Below are positions 47,601-60,099 of a DNA stretch of 64,000 nucleotides, in pieces. Below the pieces are notes generated by a model that was not told where the DNA came from, did not search any database, and worked only from the letters and a program-made list of their open reading frames with translations. Numbering within the stretch: the stretch's first letter is position 1; every line of letters begins with the position of its first letter. Where the stretch lies: contig JARUPY010000533.1 in assembly GCA_029817715.1 (NCBI GenBank), forward strand, positions 2,624,001-2,688,000. Reading direction: 5' to 3'. The DNA comes from Melastoma dodecandrum (taxonomy: Eukaryota > Streptophyta > Magnoliopsida > Myrtales > Melastomataceae). The translations under genes and the position numbers were made by a program.

Positions 47601-47801
47601 AGACACATGTCCAGATAGAATAGAACAGAAAGGTTGATGTGATTAGTATCTGCCCTAACCTTTTAAGGCGCCTTTTCATGTTCATTGCAGGGAATTGCGG
47701 AATCTGTAGGAGACTGGTATTTTGATCGAAGGCCTGTTAAAGCTATTGACTGCGCTTACCCCTGCGATAAAACTTGCCACAATCTTGTGTTTAAACGATG
47801 A
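44655..47801 (+). CDS. pectin acetylesterase (PAE family, CE13)
   Basis: This cell-wall enzyme removes acetyl groups from pectin. Twelve exons join in phase: 44655-44886, 45019-45101, 45267-45396, 45483-45556, 45678-45764, 45848-45972, 46062-46122, 46286-46339, 46795-46872, 47001-47106, 47200-47345 and 47691-47801, giving 428 aa (427 if the second Met is used). A hydrophobic signal peptide ends near CRSED. Family blocks are [20 protein letters not shown] and [10 protein letters not shown]. The catalytic triad is Ser209 ([10 protein letters not shown]), Asp305 (NAAYDAWQ) and His372 (SCFAHCQTE). The intron after exon 5 starts with GC (CAG/GCTTGT) and ends TTTCGCGCAG. This is the only junction that gives [14 protein letters not shown] in frame. 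No lesion is seen. Confidence 0.94.
45765..45847 (+). other. GC-AG intron in the pectin acetylesterase gene
   Basis: This 83-base intron begins GCTTGT instead of GT and ends GCGCAG. The flanking exons (Gln codon CAG, then GCT CTC CTT) join to the conserved [11 protein letters not shown]. The nearest GT (45769) breaks the frame. GC-AG introns are a known minor class of U2 introns. Confidence 0.8.
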
Positions 47802-48596
47802 ATTATTCCGAAGAGGTAAGGATGCGCAATTCGGGTTCCTCTCCCTTCATTTACTTAATGAGGAACTGTGCTGTATTAGTTAGACTGAGAGGCCTCTGCC
47901 ACAAAGAAATGAGCAGAATGGCCCCCATTTTATTGATTAAAGATGTAGTAGTTTTCAGAAAAGCTGAAGGAAAGGCCCTTTCAGCGAATACTATCTGTAG
48001 AACTTGATCATTTCGAGATGTGCATTTGAACACCTTTATTTAACCCCGATTGGCAGATCGGACTCATTTGAGATCTAACAAAGTATGCAATTAGTTCCCA
48101 GAGTGCACTTTTGAACGCTGCAGTGGAATTAAAATCGAAGATCAAAGTTAGAAAGCAAAAAAAAGTCGTCCAATTTACCAGCCTGTGTTAAAAGCTTGGA
48201 AATCTGCTATTGGGACAGCATATCGATCCTAGGAATCAGAATGTTAGTAATGTTTATCTCCTCCATTGTCTGTTCCTATCTCGGCATCTTTCTACTCCCA
48301 ATGATTTCAGATTCCTTGTACAGGTGTACAGGGAAGTGGGTTTTTTTTGGGGGGAAAAGAAACCCTTTAGCAACATATGATTTTATACACAAAATCTATC
48401 AGAATTACATGTCTAGAGTTGAGCTATACAAAACCAGAGCCAGATTTTCTTCCTTCTCTTGACCCGCCAAAAGTTGTAAAGAAAAAACATAGAGAGATCC
48501 AATCTTCTACTTTTTCCTAGAAAATAGGAAAAAAAAATCACTGGAAATTAACCCAAAATGTCAAAGGAATAAGAAGAAGAGTAGGAAATTAAGAAA
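47802..48596. other. intergenic region between convergent genes
   Basis: These are the 3' flanks of the pectin acetylesterase (plus) and the unknown protein gene (minus). No gene is seen. Confidence 0.5.
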
Positions 48597-49646
48597 TCAA
48601 TTGCTGTGCAGGGATGAAGATGCCGATGCAACCATCTGTGCCCAGACCTTGAGCCTGGCCTTCACATCTCTTGGATCATCACCTGATCCATAAAATCAAC
48701 CCAAAGGAAAGGATCAATCGTCGATCTTACCAGAACGACATCACCTTCACTAATTGCAAAAGGACAGATTCATCATCTGTCAAAAGGAAAGTTTGGTAAT
48801 TTTACCTGGACTGGAGATTCGCCAATTAGCAATGGGGGAGTTCCCGCCACTGCTTCCACCGGTGTCAACCGATCCCGATATCGAGATCCGACCTGGGATC
48901 TCGACTGTTCTCTCGTGCTCGAGCTCCAACTCTAGACCCAGTTGCCTGCAAGCTTTGATCTCCTCCATGTCCATCCACAGCGGGCTGTTCCCGCCCTTCG
49001 CTCTCGTCATCACCATCAATCCGTTCCCTCCACCGCCACCGCAGCAGTCGCTCTCCCTGCCTCCGCCGTCATTACTATTCTGCCTACCCCACCTCCCGCT
49101 TCCGCTCTCGCTGCTGCCGAAACCCACCCTCTTCATCACCATCTTCTTCTTCTTCTTGGTCCTGTTTTCCTTACCCTTCCGAGCCTCGTTGGCACTCGCG
49201 TACTCATCCTTGCTCACCACCAACCCCTGTCTCGCCCTCCACGCCTCTCGCGGTGATGCCCCAAGCATCGAGCACGACGATAAACTACTCGAGCCCTCTC
49301 CCTCTCCCTCTCCCTCTTCCACCTCCTCTTCCTCCTCGTCCTCGGAGAACTCCGCATCGGCGTCAAAATTCTCGATCGACAGCATCGAGAAATAAGACCC
49401 CACGGCATCCCCATCGTCCCCTCCGCACAAGCTAAAATGCCCCCCATTCCTGCCTCCAGAACCACCCTCCCTCGCGTCGTTCTCCTCGTAAAAGTCACAA
49501 CTTTCATTAGTGGTGAAGCTGCTGGTGCAAACAGAGAGCCTGGAAAGGTTCCTGGTGCCGGGGTTATGGTAAATCCCGCCATAGAAGTCATCCGACTCGT
49601 CCTCGGGGTTGGCCATCGCCTGCGACATAAACTCTTCCTCGGCCAT
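48597..49646 (-). CDS. plant-specific protein of unknown function with conserved C-terminal box
   Basis: Two exons, 48806-49646 and 48597-48682, join in phase to 308 aa. The protein starts MAEEEFMSQAMANPEDESDDF. It is acidic and rich in Ser, Gly and Glu, with a run of alternating Glu/Gly around residues 110-120 and a lysine cluster (KKKKK) near 165. It has no signal peptide and no membrane helix. The end, GDDPRDVKARLKVWAQMVA across the splice site then SSSLHSN, recalls a conserved tail in a family of uncharacterised plant proteins. I cannot give a function. A cytosolic or nuclear location is likely from composition alone. The strong open frame on the opposite strand (48754-49395) is a shadow of this repetitive composition. 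Confidence 0.78.
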
Positions 49647-52600
49647 AGCCTGGAGAACACTCGCCCGTTCTCAGTTTATCAGGAGCGAAACAGCCGGGGG
49701 GGGGGGGGGGGATTAAGTGGAAGATCGCTCCTTTAAGGGGAGTGAAGGAGGATGAAGAGGAAGAGGAGTTTCATAGGGAGTTGTCTGGATTGAGTGATTG
49801 GTGGTGATCATACGTTTCACTGAAGACGGTGTGTGTGTGATAAGATGAAGATGAGAAGAGGCAAAGTCAGGCCAACCACCCTTTTACAATTTATAAAAAA
49901 AAAAAAAGAAAAGCCAGAACAGAACCACCCTCTCTTTCCCTTTCGTATACGTGTTTTTTAACTGGGGAATATTTCGTTTGATTTTGGTGTTTACGAATTC
50001 TTCCGTAATATATAATTGTGTTTTACGGGAACGAGTCACAGGGTTCTGTATTTTTCAAAAGTAAAAGGCAAGGGAGAGAATGCTGCAGTTTAACAATGGA
50101 CCATGATTACGGGAAAATAAACGTCTAGTTAAGTTAATTATGGGCAGCGTTGCGTTGGTAGACGTGGCATTGTAAGTTGCTATTTTATCGAAGAGTCAGT
50201 CAGTCTGTCAATTGCATTGCCACCCATGTTCCGGTAATACAGCATTGAATAGTCAGTCAGTCATCCCAACACGCCAGACCAAAGCACAACTGGAGGCTGG
50301 CTGGGGAGTGAATTAAGGAAACTAATCACTATTTACCAATCAGTGGTTTTTTCTTTTGTGACTCGCTGGGGTCAGTCCTTATTACAGACACACGCGGGAC
50401 CCTCTGTCTCCTCTCCTCCTCTTCGGCCATTACTATTACTACTCGTTTTTAACTTGGCAGGAGGAGGAGCCTGGCAATTATTTGCATGTGAATTCCCGGA
50501 ATCCTCCTAAAAACCATGGCCAAAACACAACCCTAATAAACAGGTAATAATCAAATAGAAAACTGATTTGTAAGACTCATATAAACGTACGTTCAACTCC
50601 ATTTCCATTTCCCATTTCATCATCATCGTCGTGTCATTGCCAACAGTTCCTGCTTCTCACTCCGTTCATTTTGTTTTTAGGGAAAAAAGAATCGTTACGT
50701 TGATTCGGTTAGCGTTGCATAGGGACAGACGCTTGCATTAAATTAATTTTGTTTTCCTTTGCGACGAAGGCAAGTCTTGGGTGGTCCCTCCGCCTCCTCC
50801 TCCTCCCCCGTCCCAAAGGCCAAACGCGGCTTGTAAGTAGTAAAAGAAAGGGCCTCTGGGTCTGGTTTTCGTGAATTCTTATGGTTGATGTGCGTTAAAA
50901 TATCGGGTAAACAAGTTTGTCTCATCTTTCACCTGCGTAGCCGTAGTTACTACTCTTATACGTTAATACTGGAAGGACTCTTTTCACTGTTCTGAACAAA
51001 TAGGGTTAGAGAATTCCAACCACACTCTATTCTCCCAATTCCCCCACACGTTTGTCGTCGTCATTCAATGGTAAAATTTGTTCTCTCTTTCTTTCTTATC
51101 GTCATGGAAAAAGCGTGTTTTGGTATTTTTCTTTTAATCATGGGATAACAAATCCTTCCCTTTCTCCCTGGTCAAACCCCAATCAGCGACAAAAAAACCT
51201 ATCTACTAAACGAGTGATGGATATAACGAGATTCGGACACGTCCCTCCCCACCCCTCCAGTCCGAGCCCACCGACCGACTACCCGACTCTCCCCCCCCCC
51301 CACCCCCAATTTCCTTTTTAATAATACTAATGGTGATTAGGACGGCTGCTGCTCATAAGATTACAAATTCTAGAGGGGAGGGTAGGACGTGTCCCCCCGC
51401 TCCGACCCCACGTAAACCGAATCATTTCACCCTTCCCCCCAATGTATTTCCTTTCTGAATCCGATCGAAAACGAAACCACGTTGATTGAGCAGGGAAGAA
51501 ATCGGGAAGGCGGAATGCGATGCGTCGGGAGTACCAAAAAACCCAAAAGAAAGTAGACGACACAACTCCATTTCGACTTCTCTTTCGATTTTTAAGTTTG
51601 TGGCGATCATTCAATTGGGGGGGGGGAGGGGGGGGGGGCTTTGTTTTGATTTTGTGAGGAGGAGGAATGATAATAAATATCTGAAAATCTTGGGCAATTC
51701 CCTTCCACCCCCGCAAATTAGTCTCAGGTTTTAACGCAAGTGGCTTGTTTATTGTACAGACACGTGCACACTTCCACCATAAACTTCTGCGACATTTCTC
51801 TGTCTGTTGGGCCGACATGGAGAGAACCACTGTGCAGAGAACAGCTGGGGGTTGTCTTCTTCTTAAATGGATAATGTATTCATATCTTTTAACTGGTCAA
51901 AGAAAGATTTGATCTTGTTTTTCTTTTTCCCGTCCCTTGTCTGCATGGGAGAAAGAATGCGAAGCCCATAATGGGCCTCTGTTCAATATGGCCTGAACTT
52001 ATAGGCCCATATAAATGGGCTTTATGGTCCCGTCCCTCTGTCGGAAAGCATGTAGTTTCGTCATTGGCCCCAACCCAACCCAAACCTCCCCCCCTCCCTT
52101 TTATAATTTACATGAAGCAGAGACGTGGCCTTGCTTTTTTTAGCCTTGAGGTTGGAACCTATATTCCGGTGTAGTGTCGACATCGATTGTTGGCATGGGA
52201 CCATAAAAAAGCTCAGCATCGACCTTCTTCTAATCATGCGAAAGGTTTTGTGTCGACGAAATGCGTCTTTGTCCGGCCGATTCGTGTTACTTGGATAGCG
52301 TAAGTTTCGATTCAAAGTTCTTTCAAGGGTCGAGGCTATATGCTAGGGAAGTCCTAAGGAAGAATCAAAAGTCGAGGATGGTCCTCCGTTCGTTTCCAGA
52401 GTTGGAAGCAGTGAAAGTGACAGAAGGTGGGGTTGATGTTGCCCCGAGTACTGTCCATTGTCCGATGGCGGATACCGTGATAATAAGTCACATTTATGCC
52501 GACGAAGGCAGAGGACGTAGACTTATCGAGACGATTCCGAGACCGACGCATTGCATTTACACATACAACTCTTTATTATCAAAGGGGGACAAGAAAAAGA

Positions 52601-52739
52601 AGAAGAACACAAATAATGTATGTAAGGAAAAGAAAAGCACCAAATTCACGACCTGCATAAGAACTGGGCCAATCCCAAATATTTGTGTCTCTAGTCTTCT
52701 CCAACTTTTGAATTCATCTTCGTATCATCTTCCTTCCAC
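49647..52739. other. intergenic region
   Basis: The left part is the leader of the unknown-protein gene, with a 16-base G-run at 49696-49711. The rest is AT-rich with several G/C homopolymers. Open frames here (for example 51327-51830 minus and 52261-52743 plus) show no family and run across low-complexity sequence. Confidence 0.5.
49696..49711. repeat. poly(G)16 tract in the leader of the unknown-protein gene
   Basis: Sixteen consecutive G about 50 bases upstream of the ATG at 49646. Read on the gene's strand this is a C-run, probably inside the transcribed leader. Confidence 0.9.
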
Positions 52740-53995
52740 CTAAATTTGTCTCAAAAGTGTCGCTAATCTCTGCATGTCGATCTCCCTTTCGTGAGTTCCG
52801 CTGTAGCCACTCGATATGGATGCCGCTTCAGCCTGGAGTTTTACCCAAATCGGGTTTGAATAGCTATCTGACTCCGGGAACACTTTCTCTTCGGGCTTTA
52901 TCATCGTCTGATCGTTTAATCCCGGAACCGAGGACGTATTCAGGAAGTACCCTGGCCACTTGAGTTCACGGTCCAGCGCCGTGCCCTGTTTCTCAATAGG
53001 GGAGTATATGTCGAAACTGTCGAAGAAGGGTCCAGCACTGCCTCTGCTTGAGCCGTTGCTGGTGGAAGGGTTAGGATTAACATTGGTGCCCGCTGGATAA
53101 GGGGGGAAGTAGGGGAGATCGTCAATGGTGACGCAGTTCTCGGCAGACTTCAAGCAAGCTGGAGCATAACTGAGTTGGGGCAGGGAGAATTGCCAGCCGC
53201 AGTCCGGGTCGCAGTCGCCGATCAAACCCGGGAAAGAAGACGGCCCTGCTAGAACCGTCATAGAGCTATCCAATCTACAATTAAGGGTCGCGTCGGATGG
53301 GCTCAGACCGGCTTCGGGCACATAAACCCTGTCATTTCCGCCGCTGCTTTCCCCTGCATTCTCGACCTCTGAGATCGGCTTGTGCGTAACGGGGTCTATG
53401 CCCTTCTGCCGGAGCTTCTTCTTCAGGCACGAGTTCCACAGATTCTTAATCTCGTTATCCGTCCTCCCCGGAAGTTGCGTCGCAATCTGGGACCACCTGA
53501 TACGCCCCAAAGAAAGAAAAGAAGCAGAAGGAAAAACCCCATAAAAATTATTTTCCACGAACCTCCTGGAAGAGAAAAACGTCCGAAATGCCGCTACCAT
53601 GACTTTTATATGATGAGCAAACGTTCACCTGTTGCCAAGGGCAGCATGTAATTCAACAATGAGATCCTCCTCCTCCTGAGAGAACGCTCCCCTCTTCAAA
53701 TCCGGCCGAAGGTAATTAATCCACCTCAACCTGCAACTCTTCCCGCACCTCTGTAGACCTGTTAAAAAGAGTAAACCGAAAACATCATCGCATTTTGCAG
53801 AGAACGCAGGCGTTATTAAAAGTGTTTTGAGGGGTGGGGGGGGGTGGGAATGCTGCACATACCGGCTTGCTTGGGGACGGAGCTCCAGCAGCCGTGGCCA
53901 TAAACAGTGATGTGACGGAGAAGCTTCTCATCTTCTTCGGGCGACCACAGACCTTTCCGAAGCTTCTGCTTGTAGCAGCAGGAGTGCCTTCCCAT
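52740..53995 (-). CDS. R2R3-MYB transcription factor (MYB61/MYB86-type)
   Basis: This is a DNA-binding activator of the subgroup with MYB61, MYB50, MYB86 and MYB55, linked to secondary wall and stomatal control. Three exons join in phase: 53863-53995, 53629-53758 and 52740-53496, giving 339 aa. The start [20 protein letters not shown] is diagnostic. R2 spans about residues 14-62 ([35 protein letters not shown]). R3 spans about 67-113 ([38 protein letters not shown]). The linker [17 protein letters not shown] is conserved in this subgroup. The tail is Ser/Pro-rich without clear domains. Intron positions match the common R2R3 pattern. I use no gene symbol because the subgroup member is unresolved. 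Confidence 0.94.
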
Positions 53996-54104
53996 AATGT
54001 AAGATTCTCAGTAGACACGAGAGGAGGTGAGAAGGCTGCTGCTCTCCAAGTCGATTCTGTGGTGGTGTGTTGTTTTTGTGCAGGTGCGGATGGAAAACGA
54101 TGTA

Positions 54105-54112
54105 CTTTTATA
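54105..54112 (-). promoter_or_regulatory. TATA box of the MYB gene
   Basis: On the minus strand this reads TATAAAAG, about 110 bases before the MYB ATG at 53995. Good match in sequence and spacing. Confidence 0.55.
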
Positions 54113-57100
54113 CATCCCAAAAAGAAACTTTTTTTAATTAAAAATAAAAGATTGAAAACTTGACATTTTAAGAAAATAAAGTAGGGAAGATTTAGGAGGG
54201 GGGGGGGGGGTCCACACAGAGACAGACGATATGAACAGAAATGTACACGCAAGGGTGATTCTATTTCTATCACGCTTTTCTCCCGAATAATATCACACTT
54301 CGCAATATGCACATTTCCGGAGGAATACTTTCAAAACTGCACCATATCCTCTCCTAACATATGTATTAAACACCGACGATCATCGATGCTATTGGTCATT
54401 AATTTATTTGATTTGCCGAAATGAAATAATAAAAGAGTGGAAGTACTTTTCAATAAAACGTGGGTTTTTCAAGTGAATTAGAGGTGGGGTCCACACAAAG
54501 ATCAATTAAATGATGGAGGGAGGAAGTTAAAAGCAATACTTGGGAAGATAAACCCACCCCCAAACAGATGCGTGCAATGTAAGTCAAAATCGTGTGCCGA
54601 GGAGGTTTTCTTTTTCTAATGCAAGGGATTGACTAAATGTTTTATCACACATGGTCTGAATCTGAAGCATAGTTGAGAGCAACCCCTTCTCGTAAAACAA
54701 AGGTATTCTTTATCAAGGGGTCTCCGCCAATTTTGCCAAAGCAAACTTTGTCTCTACTCGGTCACTCTCTCCTGCCGCCCCTGCCGCTACAACTACCAGT
54801 GTTTCATTCCATCCGACCAGAGATAACTGGTGTTATTATTTTGGGCAAAGTAACGACCTTTCTACCTTGCAAGTGTTTTAGGTAAAATAACGATAACGAC
54901 CATGAATCCCAATCGGTAAGGACAAAATAATGAAGGGTGAGGGATTTTCCTTCCCTGGAGAAGCAAATAAGAGAGGAGGCCCGGCGCGGGGGGGGGGCCT
55001 CCCACTAACCCTATGCTGTGGAATTTGGGCATCTCTTTGTACAAATCATTCATCATCGTTCCTAAGCAAAAGTTCCCATCATTAACTGCAAAGACGATTT
55101 TTATGAAAAAAAGAAAGAAAGGGAGGGGCTGGAGGATCCGTTTCAACAAGAATGGCTTTCCTTCTCTCATTGGTTTTTTATTTCATTTTTAAATATTAAA
55201 AATTTATCAATGGTTTCTATTCTAAGGAAAAGTAAGGAATAATCCCACCCACGTTTTACATTTTTGTGATATCTCTTTTGTCATTATTACACGACATAAG
55301 CAAGTGGAAGGGGAGAGTGGGCGTGGGCGAGGGAAGGAGGGAGAGAGAGAGGTGGAGAAACGCCATTTCATAACCTCTTTCCTTTTGCGAAATAAGTATA
55401 TTAACAAATATTTTCTGCACTAGTCTCTAATTCTTTATAAATGGAACTCAATGTTCTCTCCTTCGAATCTTTCTCAATACATGGCGATCCGGGCGTGTAG
55501 TATTCGTCCTATAAGTTTTGATTCATGCATGACTCGCAAATGGAGTGTCCCATTTTCTGGTTTGTGTGTGGGCGGGCGTGTAACGATACGCACCGAAAAA
55601 GGAAAAGAGCAATATGAAAACCAATTACTACATTGATCGTGATGGGAAGAAACAGTTTGCGCATGACCAATTTTATATCTCGATTTCTTTTGGGAACACT
55701 AATAACTTAATATTTGTTACATATAAATTTTGACGTGTCATAAAAATCGAAAATCTTTCTGTAAAATAAAAAGGATTGTAGTGGGAAAGATGGATGCGGG
55801 GCGGGCGGAATTGTCCGGATGCCGGGCGACAACTCTTGGACATTATTTTATTACGTGAAATTGTAAAAATGGCGGGGGATTCAATTGGACGTCTCGATAG
55901 AAGGACCAGCGGTGGATTAGATATAAAGTTTTTGGATGCAATAAGATTATATATATACATATTTAAAGGAGAAAGGAAATAATAGAATAAGCTGAACAGT
56001 AGTTGTCGGCAATGTTCCTTTTGAGAGACCATAAAAGGTGAAAAAAGAAAGGGATGATGAGGGGGGGGGGGGGGAACATTGAGGCTATTATATACTCATT
56101 AATTTTAATCTCGTAAATCTTTGTTGTCAACGAGAGATTCCCTTTTGGGAGTAAAAATTTCGTCCCCCTCCTCTCCTTTTTCTCCTCGCTCTCGAATGCC
56201 AAATCCATCTTTTCTTAGGGTTTTATCCCTCTCTTTCCCTTACTGTAATGTAATGATGTTTACATAACCGGTGATTAAGGCCCCTAATTTTTATCATCCG
56301 TAAAATCTTTAAAACGAAACATAAAAGCAAAAAAGCAAAGACTGTACGGAATGTAAAATTAATGGTGTGAAGATTTCTTGGTTTTTCTTTTCCTTTGGAA
56401 GAAGGATTCCACGGCGAATTTTGATAACGCGTGGAGTTTTGTTCTTTAAAATTTTGGAGAATGAATCCCGTGAGGTCTCGAAAAGATTCTCGAGGAAAAT
56501 GGGAACCGAGGAGAGTTTCGCCGGTTGACGAGGACGACGTCAGCGGTGACGTCCGGGGTTTAATGTCCTGTGTCGGTAACTCACGGCTTTTTAATCATTT
56601 AACCAAGACTGGGGAGGAACATTGCTAGAGGAACAGGCACGACACACATTCCTTACGAGACGAGACGAGACAAAACCCCCGATTTTTCTTTTTAATTCAT
56701 TTCGACATCCGAACCCTTCAAATGGATCTATCTCATCCTAATCTTACCGAGTTAAGATAACCAAAAAAAGAAGACGAAACAAGGAAAACTGAGTTGGGAA
56801 TTTTATGAGAATCGAGGTTACGAGGGTCTGGTCTTAGGGAAAGAGAAGTATCTCGATCATAGATTGGTCCGCCACTTGTGGAACTATGTAGTAGGCTTTT
56901 TTAAGAGACAAGCCCTTCATAAATAATTTTGGTTTGTTTTGGGAGGGGGTATTTTAGTAGTTGTTGATTATTGAGAGGGAGGGGGTGGTCCTCTTGAGTT
57001 AACACCCTTTGATGGTTACATGCACACATTAAGGCATTATTTGGGGGGGGGGGGACATGGGGTACTTTGTGTGAATGACACATCAAAGCAAAAACCAAAA

Positions 57101-58921
57101 CAACACATCCAATCAATAAAACCAAGTTGCTTGAAAACTTAAGCAATTATCATCATCATATTCTCATCTTAATGTTCTTTGAAACAAATGGAAAATAAAG
57201 TTTTTGGTCCCACCACACATAAAACCCACACACACACACAACAAAACACTTTCATGATCACTATTTCATCTCAAACCCCCCCTTTACTTTTTAATTCCTT
57301 TTTTCCTTTTGCCCATGTGAGAAGAAAGATCAACCGTTGCAATTAGACATGGTTGCCAAGTGTGTTTACTATAAAAGAATTTGGGGGGAAAGGGCTAATA
57401 ATTATTAATACATGGAGACAACTAATTGACACCCTCTCTCTCTTTCTCTTCTTCCTTCATTTTAATTATCATCACACCATGTGACCCACAATTTTCTTTT
57501 TGGCGAGTGAAAGGAATAAGCATGGCATGTTCTTGCAATTAGAGTTGATTTGGGGGTTTCATGGTCTATTTCTAGATGACAATTAGTGCATCCCACTAAA
57601 TGAATGGGCCATCAGGATTAGGGAGGGGAGGGGAGGGAAGGAGGGGATACATTAGCACATGCACATGTTCCTTTTGATAAATCACCAATTTTATTTCATT
57701 TTTTTTTGGGGTTTAACCCCTTTTTATTATTAGTGTCCTCTCACACATGACCACACATTTTTGTGGCTAAGGTGATGGAGAATTTCGACAGTGACCGAGT
57801 TAATGTACAAGTACTCACCCAATTCCATTTAATTTTCAATAATTATTCCCAACTCATTTTTTGAGGAAGAAGTGGGGAGACAAGGAGTGATTATGATCAC
57901 GCATCACTTGTCACATTGCCCAAAAAAAGGAGAATTATAGAAATTTCAACTCGAGGTAAAGTAAGATCGACCCCCCCCCCCTCTTTTCATCATTAGCTGA
58001 CGTAAATTCAAGCTAAAACATCAAAACCCATCACTAATCCCGAAAAGATTTTTTTTTCTCCCCTTAGAAAAAGACAGGGCATAATTACAATGATTAGTCC
58101 CCTAAATCCCATCAATCCGAATGACTTGGTTTTATTTGAAGAAGGTCTAGAAGATCAATTATGGTTTTGTCCCTATAATTAGTAGGATTTGTTTGTAATA
58201 TTTTCCTCTTTATCATTTTCATATTCCGTTTGGGTAAAATTTCAGTCCGAGGCGTTGGTTGGGAATTGGGGTCGGATTTTGTCACATATTTAATCATTTG
58301 ATCCTCCACTTGGAGGGAGAGGATTAATCACCGGTTTTACAATTTCTTTTTTCTTACATATTTCATTTCATCCCGTTTTTTTGTTAAGGCGGGAACCAGT
58401 TGGGTGTAGTCTTGTCAGAATATCGAACTCGATGATTTTTTTCCCCATGGTTCGTGTCGAGTTCCCATTAGGAGTTGCGAAGCATAGTTTATAAGAGAAG
58501 AGGCGGTTAATTATCTCCCGTTTTTAAGTAGTAATGTGTGTGTGTGATTTGGGTTCTTAATAACATGAATTTTCGACTAATTGAACGACTGACATTTTCC
58601 AGATCGGTTTCGTTTCGTCCTTATCTCCCCAATTGTCCAATCAAACAACACCTTCTTGGGTTTACCCAATTCGACCCATTTTACAATTTGGCCCAATAGA
58701 AATGCCCCCTTTTTCCCATTTATTATATCTTATCCCATTTCTATTATATATAAAAATAATTTTAAATGAATGAGCTTGGAATGATGCGAAATACCAGAAC
58801 AGAACAACGCGAAAGTTGCTCAAGGTCGGAAATAAAGCAGCGGAAAAATACAAAGATAAAATTTTTCTAAAAGGATATCCGAGTCCTTTTAGATAAGATA
58901 GGAGAAAGCGGAATATTAAAA
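54113..58921. other. gene-poor region
   Basis: About 4.8 kb with no supported gene. Open frames are short, unspliced and in low-complexity AT-rich DNA. Long G- or C-runs occur at 54198-54210, 56061-56074, 57043-57054 and near 57971. The right end borders the pararetroviral element, whose exact left edge I could not find. Confidence 0.45.
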
Positions 58922-59293
58922 CTAGGCAGTAGATAAATACAGATGTTGCTTGATATACCAAGCAAGATACTGCCGATACTGGACATGGTTGCGGAGGGAA
59001 GTCCATCCGCCACATAAATCCCAGGGGTTGTGGAAGATCCATTCCTCACCTGGTTTCATGCAGTTGAAGTAAGAAAGCTGGGCCTCAATTGTGTGAATCA
59101 CACAGTTCCGGGCCTTATAGTTTATGTACTCATTTAATGCAGTGATGGTACGGGTAAAATGTTTAAGAGTTTTCTTCTTCTTCCAGAGTGGCTCGTCATA
59201 CTGTCGAAGGATGCTGTGGAAGTGACTACGTAAGACATTACTATTGGGAAAGGGAGGTTTGTGGAAACGCTGTCTTCTTAGTGGAGGTCTCAT
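58922..59293 (-). CDS. small open frame downstream of the pararetroviral leader
   Basis: This 123-codon frame lies on the same strand as the pararetroviral polyprotein and downstream of the candidate pregenomic promoter. It could be the first open frame of the element after its leader. It is basic at the N-terminus and otherwise shows no domain I recognise. The assignment to the element rests on position and orientation. Confidence 0.4.
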   Translation of the reverse strand: MRPPLRRQRFHKPPFPNSNVLRSHFHSILRQYDEPLWKKKKTLKHFTRTITALNEYINYKARNCVIHTIEAQLSYFNCMKPGEEWIFHNPWDLCGGWTSLRNHVQYRQYLAWYIKQHLYLSTA

Positions 59294-60099
59294 CACACCT
59301 ACTATCAGTGGCCGCGACCTGCGCCTGGCAGCCCTCCTGGCTATAACGGCAAGCGGTCCTTATGGCAGTCGATAGCTTTACGATTCTGAGAGAACCCTAC
59401 CGAGTTAACAGTGTACTGCAAACATCCATTTCACAATTAGAGTCTGGGTAGTCAAAACCACAACGTTCATTACAAGATTTAGAGTTTGTCTGGGGAAGAG
59501 TCCTTTCCTTAACAGGTCATACCATCATACTGAAGTAGATAACATAGAATAATAAGGTTGATAAAAGATTTGCCAGCTACAATATAAACATCATCAAAGG
59601 TGATAAAGGATAAATAATTAAAATAAAGCAGAACCTGGAAAACTCTGGAAACAAGAGTGATAAAATGAATGCAAGATAAAGCATACGATGGATGCTGGAT
59701 AAGAGAGTCATGAATTTGGATTTTCTGGTTTTTGAATGTTTTTGGGTTTTCTGGGTTTTGCAGATGTTTTTGGGTTTATCGAAGGTGAGGAGGTTTCTTG
59801 AGAGATCGTCGATCTAGGGAACCACCACTACTGGATAACACCTTGGGAGAAACTTAGCCGGCCATGGATATGGGAAAACTACTTGTGTATTAGCTCTGAA
59901 TGTAAATTGCTCTACTTGCTCCTTTGGTGGGAGTGTCTATTTATATTACAGAAAACACACTATTGCTAATTGAAAGCAAAGCTGTAAAGCTAAGTTAGTG
60001 GGGCGTAATTTGCGGAGGAATCTTGCAGCTTTTGGAAAGTTGATTGGCTGCTAGTGCCGGCCTTATCGTTAAGGCATCTTTCTTGTTCCTCATGGGCGG
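59294..60099 (-). other. large intergenic region of the pararetroviral element
   Basis: This is non-coding DNA between the polyprotein stop and the small downstream frame, as expected for a caulimovirid regulatory region and RNA leader. A TATA box lies at 59937-59945. By eye I did not find the usual initiator-Met tRNA primer-binding sequence. Confidence 0.5.
59937..59945 (-). promoter_or_regulatory. candidate pregenomic RNA TATA box
   Basis: On the minus strand this reads TATAAATAG, about 155 bases after the polyprotein stop. This is a typical place for the main promoter of a caulimovirid genome. Confidence 0.55.

Noticed and set aside
48754..49395. Plus-strand open frame of 213 codons
   Set aside because: It is antisense to the two-exon unknown-protein gene and arises from its repetitive Ser/Gly/Glu codons. 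It is Pro/Leu/Ser-rich with no domain.
51327..51830. Minus-strand 167-codon open frame
   Set aside because: It crosses G/C homopolymers and shows no family, promoter or splice partner.
52261..52743. Plus-strand open frame of 160 codons next to the MYB gene
   Set aside because: No recognised domain, a low-complexity lysine stretch, and it lies in the 3' flank of the MYB gene on the opposite strand.
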